Source: Acidobacteriota bacterium (lineage in GTDB: Bacteria; Acidobacteriota; Terriglobia; Terriglobales; Acidobacteriaceae). Taken from it: a DNA stretch of 23,813 bases. A program made the translations under genes and the position numbers. Below are positions 1-6,639 of the stretch, in pieces (the stretch's first letter is position 1; each line of letters opens with the position of its first letter). The stretch spans positions 1 through 23,813 of the forward strand of contig JAKABE010000010.1 of NCBI GenBank assembly GCA_021801945.1, read 5' to 3'. The notes beneath the pieces were generated by a model. That model saw nothing but the letters and a program-made list of their open reading frames with translations. It was not told where the DNA came from and did not search any database.

Positions 1-189
1 GGCGTGCCCCTGGCCGAGTACACGCGCGAGGACGTAAAGCGCGAGTTTCTGACCGCCAAGAGCTGCGCCCCGCATTGCACCATCGGCTGCGTGCACCGCA
101 TCAGCTACATCGACCACTGGCGCGCACCGCAGACGCGGATGGTAGCGCCCAGCGGACAGGAGCTGGTGAAAATCCAAACCGGGCATTAG
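1..189 (+). CDS. Probable radical SAM protein, C-terminal fragment (5' end outside window)
   Basis: This is the 3' end of a gene entering from the left edge; frame 1 is open from base 1 to the TAG at 187-189 and encodes 62 residues. The visible part has a cysteine cluster, C-A-P-H-C-T-I-G-C, followed by a histidine and an aromatic-rich segment ending in WRAPQ. Clustered cysteines near the C-terminus are common in radical SAM enzymes that bind an auxiliary iron-sulfur cluster, and the style resembles the tail of radical SAM proteins from Acidobacteriota. The catalytic CxxxCxxC site would lie upstream and cannot be seen, so substrate and reaction are unknown. The GTG at base 4 is probably internal. 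Confidence 0.6.
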   Translation, partial: GVPLAEYTREDVKREFLTAKSCAPHCTIGCVHRISYIDHWRAPQTRMVAPSGQELVKIQTGH

Positions 190-290
190 CGCGCGGAGAG
201 CAGCGTTCGAGGCTGCGGAAAGGTAAATATTGCTGGGTCTACGAGGCCAAAACAGATGCGCCTATATGCTTATATCAGAATGAGATAGGG

Positions 291-626
291 CTACTTCTTC
301 AAGATATTATGCAGCTTTTCGCGCTGGGCGGAGAATGTGTCGAGCGCTTCCTGCACGCGGCCAAGCATCTCCTGAACCTGGGCGATGTAGCCGGGCAACG
401 CGTTCCACCACGCGCGCACCGTCTCCTGCTGATCCAGCATGGCAAGGGCGGTACCCGAGGCGGCCACTACCAATCCCGCACGACGCTTGCCGCTCACCAT
501 GAGAACACCACCGGCGGTGAGCGAACCGGCTGCGGCAACACGGGTCAAGCCCAAGGAATTGGAGCGCGACGCCGGCGGCCGGCCGGCAGAATCGTTCGCG
601 GGTTGAGAGAGCGGCACAACCACCAT
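291..626 (-). CDS. Small hypothetical membrane protein (111 aa)
   Basis: A 111-residue protein not assigned to a named family. The N-terminal 25 residues are polar and Ser/Pro-rich. Residues about 29-65 are hydrophobic and Gly/Ala-rich with a KRR break in the middle, which fits two short membrane segments or a hairpin. The C-terminal 45 residues are amphipathic and probably helical, ending in KK. The start is well supported: the reverse strand has GGAGGAG five bases before the ATG at 626. It lies 127 bases downstream of the minus-strand gene at 754-1062 and could share its transcript. No function can be given; a membrane-anchored helical accessory protein is the most that can be inferred. Confidence 0.7.
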   Translation of the reverse strand: MVVVPLSQPANDSAGRPPASRSNSLGLTRVAAAGSLTAGGVLMVSGKRRAGLVVAASGTALAMLDQQETVRAWWNALPGYIAQVQEMLGRVQEALDTFSAQREKLHNILKK

Positions 627-753
627 AATTTCTCCTCCAGTTCGAATGCGCGCAAGCGACGGCGAACGAAGCGTGTCTCAAGTAGTATGACCCAGATGAG
701 CGGGCCACGGAAAGCTTTCGCGGCAGACGGCCCGCACGGCTTTGGAGAGGCTC

Positions 754-1062
754 TCAGTCCAGATCGAAGTCGCGCAGAGGTTTACCGTCGGGAGCGTCCT
801 TGGCCTTGCGCAGGGCCTCGGCAAACTTCTTTTCAAGCAGGTCGGCCTTGTTCTTTTCCGCGTCCACGCTCTGGCGGAAGATGGACTCCGCGCGCTCTTC
901 CTGCTCACGCATGGCCTTGGCGGCAGTCCCCAGGTCCTCAAACGTGCGCTTGCGCGGGGCCGGGGTATGGCTCACCACCAGGCCGGTCGCGCCGTCGATC
1001 TTGAGCATCGCACCGCAGTCTGGACACGCAACCTCAAACGTCTTGTCTTTCGCTTTAGCCAT
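754..1062 (-). CDS. Small hypothetical protein with a single CPDC metal-binding-like motif (102 aa)
   Basis: A 102-residue protein starting MAKAKDKTFEVACPDCGA. A CxxC knuckle lies near residue 13, followed by a short beta-rich segment, as in zinc-ribbon proteins. There is only one CxxC pair, so metal binding would need a second pair from a partner or a dimer. Residues about 45-95 are a charged helix, probably a coiled coil rich in E, K, A and R, and the tail is acidic (RDFDLD). The open frame extends upstream to 1329, but the upstream part has no protein-like character. ATG at 1062 was chosen; ATG at 1068 adds two residues and is equally possible. Neither has a good ribosome site. The function is unknown. 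Confidence 0.65.
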   Translation of the reverse strand: MAKAKDKTFEVACPDCGAMLKIDGATGLVVSHTPAPRKRTFEDLGTAAKAMREQEERAESIFRQSVDAEKNKADLLEKKFAEALRKAKDAPDGKPLRDFDLD

Positions 1063-1420
1063 TTCCATTCTGCATTGTAAGCGCTTTCGAGGGCTTTTTC
1101 GAGGGGCTTGCCAAGGGCCGCGAACAACCGATCCGGCTGCAAACGGAGTTGAGCAGCCCGTCCTTTTGCGCGCCACGCGCCCGCGGAGAAGCCCTTGACA
1201 GCCCTCCGCAACGCAACGAAAGATGAATGCGCCGGGTTCGAAGAGGATTTTCCTGCAGCGCAGGCTCCTCGAAGGCAATTCCAGAGCTGCTCTACCGGAA
1301 AGGCATGCTGCGGCGGACACGATCCTCAAGTGAGCACGGAAACACTGAAGCTGAGCACGGAAACACTGAAGCCACTTTGGAAACGAGCGCGGCTGACCCA
1401 GGATTCAGAGGGAAAACCAA
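1063..1420. other. Intergenic region between divergent genes
   Basis: This 358-base stretch lies between the minus-strand small gene and the plus-strand lactonase genes, so it should hold promoters for both. Reading frames crossing it have no recognisable protein character. It contains an imperfect inverted repeat at about 1237-1273, whose inner arms CCTGC/GCAGG and outer arms GAGGA/TCCTC flank an AGC loop, and a perfect 21-base tandem duplication at 1331-1372. No convincing sigma-70 promoter was identified by eye. Confidence 0.6.
1331..1372. repeat. Perfect 21-bp tandem duplication
   Basis: Two identical, directly adjacent 21-base copies occupy 1331-1351 and 1352-1372, each beginning TGAGCACGGAAACACTGAAG. 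The repeat ends 48 bases before the start codon of the first lactonase gene, so it lies in its leader or promoter region. The unit is an exact multiple of three, but no real gene was recognised across it. Confidence 0.95.
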
Positions 1421-2485
1421 ATGAAGAGGAAACATCCGGTGGGCGGCAAACGAGGCGCTGCCGCCACAGGTCCAGCGCGGACCCACTCGACACCCGTTGA
1501 AGTTTCAACGCCTCTCAAGATCGAGCGCGCCGATCCTGCCATCGACCGCATTATCCCCACCGGAGCGAAGCTGGAGCGAGTCGCTACCGGATTCACGTGG
1601 ACCGAGGGCCCGGTGTGGAAGCGGGGCAGCCTCTACTTCGCCGATATTCCCGCGAACAGCATCTACAAATGGGCGCCGGGCGAGGGCGTGAGCCTCTTCT
1701 TGCGTCCCAGCGGCTACCTGGGTTCCGCACCGTTTGGCGGTCCGGAGCCTGGATCGAACGGGATGACGCTGGACGCGCGCGGACGCTTGACGGTAGCCGG
1801 ACACGCCCGGCGAAATGTGTATCGATTCGAGTCACTCGTCCCCGACGCAAAGATTACTGTCCTCGCGGACAGCTATCAAGGGAAGCGGCTCAACAGCCCG
1901 AACGATGTGGTCTATCACTCGGATGGTTCGCTCTATTTCACCGACCCTACGTACGGGTTGCCGACGCAAGGCGAAGATGATCCGGCACGGGAATTAAGAA
2001 TCAACGGAGTGTACCGCATTCCTCATGCGCTGGATCAAAAGCCAGGCACCCCGCCCGCGCGCACCGAGATCCGACTGCTGGTGAGCAATCTGACGCGGCC
2101 CAACGGGATCGCTTTCTCCCCCGACGAGAAATATCTTTACGTCGCCAACTCCGGACCGCAGAAGGTGTGGATGCGCTATCGCGTGCGGCGCGACGGCACG
2201 GTGACAGACCCCAAGGTGGTCTATGACGCCACCTCCGACCCGTACCCCGGCGTGCCAGACGGCATGAAGCTGGATGTGGAAGGCAATGTCTACTGCACGG
2301 GGGCCGGGGGAGTTTGGATATTCTCGCCGACGTGCAAACTGCTGGGCAGGATCTTCACGCCGGAGGTGACAGCCAACCTGGCCTGGGGCGGGACGGGGCG
2401 CAAGACGCTTTACATCGCAGCCAGTTCCAGCATCTATCGCGTCCGTTTAAAAGTTACGGGCGAGCCGTTGGTGCAACCGAAGTAA
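1421..2485 (+). CDS. SMP-30/gluconolactonase family protein (paralogue 1, no signal peptide)
   Basis: A 354-residue six-bladed beta-propeller of the SMP-30/gluconolactonase/LRE family, which hydrolyses sugar lactones using one divalent metal. The expected metal and substrate residues are present: E62 in TEGPVW, N161 in NSPND, N228 in RPNGIAF and D280 in VPDGM. The start ATG has AGAGGG eight bases upstream. The first 30 residues are basic and Pro/Ala-rich with no hydrophobic stretch, whereas the neighbouring paralogue at 2566 has a lipoprotein signal. This copy is therefore predicted to be cytoplasmic, or to have lost its export signal. By eye the two proteins match at about three quarters of positions from residue 33 on. 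With the uxuA remnant, the transporter and the aldolase downstream, a role in opening aldonolactones for sugar-acid catabolism is likely; the exact lactone is unknown. Confidence 0.88.
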   Translation: MKRKHPVGGKRGAAATGPARTHSTPVEVSTPLKIERADPAIDRIIPTGAKLERVATGFTWTEGPVWKRGSLYFADIPANSIYKWAPGEGVSLFLRPSGYLGSAPFGGPEPGSNGMTLDARGRLTVAGHARRNVYRFESLVPDAKITVLADSYQGKRLNSPNDVVYHSDGSLYFTDPTYGLPTQGEDDPARELRINGVYRIPHALDQKPGTPPARTEIRLLVSNLTRPNGIAFSPDEKYLYVANSGPQKVWMRYRVRRDGTVTDPKVVYDATSDPYPGVPDGMKLDVEGNVYCTGAGGVWIFSPTCKLLGRIFTPEVTANLAWGGTGRKTLYIAASSSIYRVRLKVTGEPLVQPK

Positions 2486-2565
2486 GCGCGCCTTGAGAGC
2501 TGAAGGAAACTTGGAGCCGCCCTGCAAACCGGCGCGGCCGATTCCGGACTAGGAGGAAGGATTCA

Positions 2566-3678
2566 ATGAGAAGAAATCATTCTTACGATCTGCCGGCGCT
2601 GATTGCCTTAGCGATCTCTTGCGTATTTTTGCCGGGCTGCAAACATGGTGCTGCCCCGGCGCCCAAGGCGCAAAGCAGTTCCACAACCGCAGTGCTCTCA
2701 ATGCCGCTCAACATCGAGCGCCTCGATCCTGCCATCGACCGCATCATCCCAGCGGACGCGAAGCTGGAGCGCGTGGTTACCGGATTCCAGTGGGTAGAGG
2801 GCCCGGTGTGGGACAACGGGGGTCTGTACTTTGCGGCGATTCACGCCAACAGCATTGAACGATGGACACCGGAGCAGGGCGTCAGCCTTTTTCTGCATCC
2901 CAGTGGTTACCAGGGCAAGACACGGTACCCCGGGCCAGAACCGGGCTCGAATGGAATGACACTGGACGCGCGCGGGAGACTGACGGTGGCAGGACACGCG
3001 CGGCGCGACGTGTTTCGCTTAGAGTCGCTCAGCCCGAATGCCCAGATCACGGTTCTGGCGGACAGCTACCACGGCAAGAAGCTCAACAGCCCCAACGACC
3101 TGGTCTACGGCTCGGATGGGTCGCTCTATTTCACCGACCCGCCCTACGGGCTGCCAACGCAGGGCGACAAGGATCCGTTGAAGCAGTTGAGGGTGAATGG
3201 AGTTTATCGCATTCCGCATGCGCTGGAGCAGAAGCCCGGCGCCCCGCCTAACCGCGCCGCGCTCCAACTGCTGGTGAGTAACCTGTCGCGGCCGAATGGC
3301 ATTGCGTTTTCACCCGACGAGAAGTATCTCTACGTGGATAACTCCCAGCCGCAGAAGCTGTGGATGCGCTATCGCGTGCGCCCGGACGGCACATTGACGG
3401 ACCCGAAGGTGTTCTACGACGCGACTTCAGTGAAGGGGCGCGGCGTGCCGGACGGCATGAAGGTGGATATGGAGGGCAACATCTACAGCGCCGGGCCCGG
3501 TGGCATCTGGATCTTCTCGCCCGCAGGGAAGGTGCTAGCCCGGATAAGCACACCGGAGACGGTGGGCAACCTGGCCTGGGGCGGACCCAATCACAAGACG
3601 CTCTACATTGCGGCCAGTACCAGCATTTACCGCATCCACCTGAATGTTGTGGGTGAGCCGGTGGTGAGGAGCAAATAG
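2566..3678 (+). CDS. SMP-30/gluconolactonase family lipoprotein (paralogue 2)
   Basis: A 370-residue paralogue of the preceding gene, starting 80 bases after its stop. It has a strong ribosome site (AGGAGG eight bases before the ATG). Residues 9-24 are a hydrophobic signal followed by a lipobox-like LPGC with Cys25 as the lipidation site; proline at the second position is unusual. A low-complexity Ala/Pro/Ser linker (about 28-44) leads into the propeller. Metal and substrate residues are conserved: E78 in VEGPVW, N177 in NSPND, N244 in RPNGIAF and D296 in VPDGM. It is predicted to be a membrane-anchored lactonase facing the periplasm, acting on sugar lactones before uptake. Close similarity and adjacency point to a tandem duplication. 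Confidence 0.9.
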   Translation: MRRNHSYDLPALIALAISCVFLPGCKHGAAPAPKAQSSSTTAVLSMPLNIERLDPAIDRIIPADAKLERVVTGFQWVEGPVWDNGGLYFAAIHANSIERWTPEQGVSLFLHPSGYQGKTRYPGPEPGSNGMTLDARGRLTVAGHARRDVFRLESLSPNAQITVLADSYHGKKLNSPNDLVYGSDGSLYFTDPPYGLPTQGDKDPLKQLRVNGVYRIPHALEQKPGAPPNRAALQLLVSNLSRPNGIAFSPDEKYLYVDNSQPQKLWMRYRVRPDGTLTDPKVFYDATSVKGRGVPDGMKVDMEGNIYSAGPGGIWIFSPAGKVLARISTPETVGNLAWGGPNHKTLYIAASTSIYRIHLNVVGEPVVRSK

Positions 3679-3706
3679 AAGCCTTAAGTCACGGGCCCTG
3701 GATTGA

Positions 3707-4024
3707 AGAGAACGAAATCGTTGTGCAGGCTCCAGCGGTCGGCCCAGGTTTTTTCCGGCCGCTAGCCACTTTCAATACCTGGGAAAAGATCTCTTCTCCC
3801 ACATCATCGACCGTCGCCTCTTTGCCGAAGTCTTCCCCGAGGAAGGCGACATGGATTTCGTCAAGGCGATTCAAGTCTACAAGGAGGTCGGCTATCCCCA
3901 TATGCCGATGCCCGATCATGTGCCACTGGCCGCGGACAATGCCGATCCGGATTCGCTGCAGTCGTTTGCATTCTGCTACGGATACATTCGCGCACTGATT
4001 CAGTCTGTGAGCGCGAAGAGCTGA
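3707..4024 (+). pseudogene. uxuA: 3' remnant of mannonate dehydratase (uxuA-like), 5'-truncated
   Basis: Reading the frame that ends with TGA at 4022-4024 gives a stretch of about 85 residues matching the C-terminal end of UxuA mannonate dehydratases. It includes EEGDMDFVKAIQVYKEVGY, then MPDHVP and finally SFAFCYGYIRALIQ. The homology fades upstream of about 3758, and the frame meets a TGA at 3704-3706 only about 25 bases after the lactonase stop. No in-frame ATG precedes the conserved block, and about three quarters of the usual protein of 350-400 residues is missing, including the active-site region. UxuA normally dehydrates D-mannonate to 2-keto-3-deoxygluconate in the hexuronate pathway, which fits the neighbours. 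The family call is from memory of the conserved tail motif; the lack of function is inferred from truncation. Confidence 0.75.
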
Positions 4025-4090
4025 GCGCATATTTTTGGGGGGTGATACTGTGGATAGCAATCAAGCTCAGCGCGGGACGGCCTCGGCAGA

Positions 4091-5434
4091 GTGAAGGAAA
4101 TGACTTTGCCGCGAGCCGATCGAACCACGCATATTCGCTATTTGATCGTTGCCATTCTGTTCGCGGTGAGCTGCTTCAGTTATGGCGACCGCTCAGCGCT
4201 TTCCCAGGCGGCTGCAGCGATGCCGAAGGCGATGAACCTGGACCCGGAGCGCATCGGCTATCTGTTTTCCGGCTTCGGGTGGTCCTACGCGCTGGGGCAA
4301 TTGCCGGCGGGCGGCTTGCTGGACCGCTTTGGATCGAAGCGCGTCTACGGCATCAGCATCATCCTCTTTTCGACCTTCGCATTTTTAGTTGGCTGGGCAG
4401 GAGAATTGAAGGCGAGCGAGGCCTTCACCGCGATCTTTCTGCTCCGGATCTTCTCGGGCTTGGCGCAGGCACCGGTGTTCCCCGGCAACGGCCGCATCGT
4501 TACCGCCTGGTTTCCGGCCGGGGAGCGCGGGCGTGCAGCAGCCATCTTCAATGCCAGCCAATACTTCGCGTTGCCCGTCTTTGCTCCAATCTTCGGCTGG
4601 CTGATTCACGTGGCAGGATGGAAGAGCTGTTTCTGGTTCATGGGCGCGCTGGGCGCGGTGTTTTCGCTCCTCTGGTTCACCAACATCTTCGGGCCCCAAG
4701 AGCACCCGCGCATCTCGCCGGGTGAGATCGAGCTGATCGAGCGCGGCGGCGGGCTGGTGAATACCGACGCGCAGACTGGAAAGAATACGCTGACCTGGGG
4801 CACGGTGAAGATGCTGCTGAGCCATCGCATGCTGGTGGGCGTTTACATCGGCCAGTTTTGCATTACCACGCTCACGTGGTTCGTTCTCACCTGGTTTCCT
4901 TTGTACCTGGCGCAGGCGCGGCACATGTCGGTGATCAAGGTGGGGCTGGCGGCGGCGGTGCCAGGGCTGTGCGGGGGCGTTGGCGGAATCCTGGGCGGCG
5001 TGATCAGCGACCGGCTGCTCCAGCGCGGTCACTCGCTCAGCTTCGCGCGCAAACTGCCCATCATGGCGGGCATGGGGCTGGCGATGACGATGATTTTCTG
5101 CAACTATGCGCGCGCGCAGGCCCTGATGCTGCTGCTCATGTCGATTGCGTTCTTCGGCAAGGGCATTGGCGCGCTGGGGTGGAGCGTGATTACCGACATG
5201 TCGCCCAAGGGCATGGTGGGCATGAACGGAGCCCTCTTCAACCTGTGCGGCAACATGGCCGGCGTGACCACGCCGCTGATTATCGGAACGATCGTCGAGA
5301 AGACCCACTCCTACAACCGAGCGCTCATCTTCGTGAGCCTGGTTGCTTTCTGCGCCATCCTCAGTTATGGACCCATCGTGGGCGAGATCAAGCGGCTGGA
5401 GATTGCCGGACCTGCAGAAGCAACTGCGGAATGA
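4091..5434 (+). CDS. MFS transporter, anion:cation symporter (ACS) family, probable hexuronate/glucarate uptake
   Basis: A 447-residue integral membrane protein with about twelve predicted membrane segments. The N-terminal half shows features of the ACS branch of the major facilitator superfamily (ExuT, GudP, GarP). These are an FSYGDRSALSQA segment in the first helix, then IGYLFSGFGWSYALGQLPAG and the inter-helix GGLLDRFGSKR motif. Members import hexuronates, galactonate, glucarate or similar acids with protons. The neighbouring lactonases, uxuA remnant and HpaI-type aldolase support a sugar-acid substrate, but the specific one cannot be read from sequence. The start is uncertain: GTG at 4091 opens the frame and an ATG lies at 4100, with AAGGA too close to serve that ATG well. 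The gene begins 66 bases after the uxuA remnant. Confidence 0.88.
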   Translation: MKEMTLPRADRTTHIRYLIVAILFAVSCFSYGDRSALSQAAAAMPKAMNLDPERIGYLFSGFGWSYALGQLPAGGLLDRFGSKRVYGISIILFSTFAFLVGWAGELKASEAFTAIFLLRIFSGLAQAPVFPGNGRIVTAWFPAGERGRAAAIFNASQYFALPVFAPIFGWLIHVAGWKSCFWFMGALGAVFSLLWFTNIFGPQEHPRISPGEIELIERGGGLVNTDAQTGKNTLTWGTVKMLLSHRMLVGVYIGQFCITTLTWFVLTWFPLYLAQARHMSVIKVGLAAAVPGLCGGVGGILGGVISDRLLQRGHSLSFARKLPIMAGMGLAMTMIFCNYARAQALMLLLMSIAFFGKGIGALGWSVITDMSPKGMVGMNGALFNLCGNMAGVTTPLIIGTIVEKTHSYNRALIFVSLVAFCAILSYGPIVGEIKRLEIAGPAEATAE

Positions 5435-5741
5435 GCCAACGATCCCGTGGAAAGCGCCAGAGGCCAATGCAGTCCACGACTGTGTAGTACGCCAGAAGAA
5501 TTGTCCGGCGGCTTTGCCCATTGGCTTATCCGCAGATCTTTCCTGCGCTCCCTTTGGGGGACTGGGCTTGCGGCATGGGGCTTCCTTGCCCAGGCTTAAG
5601 CCATGTAGCTAACGTTTCTTGCCCGCTCCTCGGCGGCATAAAGCCCAGGCCGGCCGAAGCGGCAACCAACAGAATCGCCAACATGAACGGCGCATTCCAT
5701 TAGAATCATTCCGGAATTGTATTTCTTAAGGAGATCAGACA
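5435..5741. other. Intergenic region upstream of the aldolase gene
   Basis: A 307-base non-coding stretch. Short frames crossing it have no protein-like character. It contains a perfect 10-base palindrome, GGCTTAAGCC, at 5593-5602, with two further GGCTT copies just upstream. Near its right end lies a promoter-like element with a second perfect palindrome, described separately. This suggests that the aldolase gene is transcribed from its own regulated promoter rather than only by read-through from the transporter. Confidence 0.5.
5678..5717 (+). promoter_or_regulatory. Putative promoter and palindromic operator of the HpaI-type aldolase gene
   Basis: A TAGAAT hexamer at 5701-5706 matches five of six bases of the sigma-70 -10 consensus. 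The -35 position 17 bases upstream (CCAACA, 5678-5683) is a weak match. A perfect 10-base palindrome, ATTCCGGAAT, lies directly after the -10 at 5708-5717, where a repressor could block transcription. The ribosome site AAGGAG and the ATG at 5742 follow. Operator function is inference from symmetry and position. Confidence 0.4.
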
Positions 5742-6524
5742 ATGACAGAATGGCCAGGAAGTTCCGGTCGTAATCGATTCAAGCAGGCGCTGGCCAAGGG
5801 CGAGCGGCAGCTCGGGCTCTGGAGTGGGCTGGTCAGCCCCATTGCAGCGGAGATTGTCGCCACGACCGGCTTCGACTGGATCGTGATTGACGGCGAGCAC
5901 GCGCCGAACGATATTCCTTCACTGCTGGCCCAACTGTACGCCATGCGTGGGGGCACAGCCGAGCCCGTCTTTCGCGTTCCGTGGAACGACATGGTGATCA
6001 TCAAGCGCGCTCTCGACACAGGCGCCCGCTCGCTGATCGTTCCCTTCGTACAGAATGCGGAGGAGGCGCGCAAAGCCGTGGCCGCGGCCCGCTATCCTCC
6101 ACTTGGGGTTCGCGGAGCCGCCTCGGCCATGCGCGCAGTGGACTACGGCCGCATGCAGGGCTATCACCGCAACGCGCACCTGGACACGTGCCTCCTGGTG
6201 CAGTTGGAGACCAGAGCCGCACTGAAGGAGATCGAGGCCATCGCGGCCGTCGAGGGCGTGGACGGCATGTTCATCGGCCCCAGCGACCTGGCCGCAGATA
6301 TGGGGCATCTCGGCAATCCGAAGCACCCCGACGTTCAGGCAGCGGTGGCGGAGGGCTGCAAGCGCATTCGCTCAGCAGGCAAATCAGCGGGCACACTCAC
6401 GGCCAACCTCGATGATGCGGAGCGCTTCTTCGAGATGGGATTCAACTTCACGGCCGCAGGCGTGGATGCGGTGATTCTGGCGCGAGGCGCCGAGGCCATC
6501 GTTTCCCGCTTCAAGAAATCCTAG
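5742..6524 (+). CDS. HpcH/HpaI family class II aldolase (2-keto-3-deoxy sugar-acid aldolase)
   Basis: A 260-residue TIM-barrel aldolase of the HpcH/HpaI family, whose members (HpaI, GarL, RhmA/YfaU) cleave 2-keto-3-deoxy acids to pyruvate plus an aldehyde using a divalent metal. The hallmark residues are present: IDGEHAPND with E52 and His53, R78 in FRVPW, metal ligands E156 (QLET) and D182 (GPSDLAADMG), and GVRG near residue 122. The length is normal. The start is well supported by AAGGAG eight bases before the ATG. Next to a sugar-acid transporter and a mannonate dehydratase relic, a role like GarL (5-keto-4-deoxyglucarate) or another keto-deoxy sugar acid is more likely than HpaI's aromatic pathway. 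Sequence alone does not settle the substrate. Confidence 0.9.
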   Translation: MTEWPGSSGRNRFKQALAKGERQLGLWSGLVSPIAAEIVATTGFDWIVIDGEHAPNDIPSLLAQLYAMRGGTAEPVFRVPWNDMVIIKRALDTGARSLIVPFVQNAEEARKAVAAARYPPLGVRGAASAMRAVDYGRMQGYHRNAHLDTCLLVQLETRAALKEIEAIAAVEGVDGMFIGPSDLAADMGHLGNPKHPDVQAAVAEGCKRIRSAGKSAGTLTANLDDAERFFEMGFNFTAAGVDAVILARGAEAIVSRFKKS

Positions 6525-6639
6525 ACCGAGACTGCGGATTTTGTTTGATCGTGCTTGCGGTCCGCATATCTTTAAAATCGCGATCTGGGGCACACCGCGC
6601 CGCGCGATCTCGACCACTCGGCTATCGGCAATGCTGCGG

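Noticed and set aside
75..1004. Long open frame of 309 codons on the plus strand
   Set aside because: It overlaps two better-supported minus-strand genes and its translation is Arg/His/Gly-rich with no domain character, typical of an antisense shadow in GC-rich DNA.
1195..1500. Open frame of 101 codons containing an STETLK repeat
   Set aside because: The peptide repeat only mirrors the 21-bp DNA duplication; the rest lacks protein character and overlaps the start of the lactonase gene.
3689..4060. Minus-strand open frame of 123 codons over the uxuA remnant
   Set aside because: The plus strand encodes recognisable UxuA sequence in this stretch; the minus frame is its shadow.
4385..5521. Minus-strand open frame of 378 codons opposite the MFS gene
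   Set aside because: Its composition (His, Gln, Arg and Ala-rich, no hydrophobic or domain pattern) is that of an antisense shadow, while the plus strand encodes a clear transporter.
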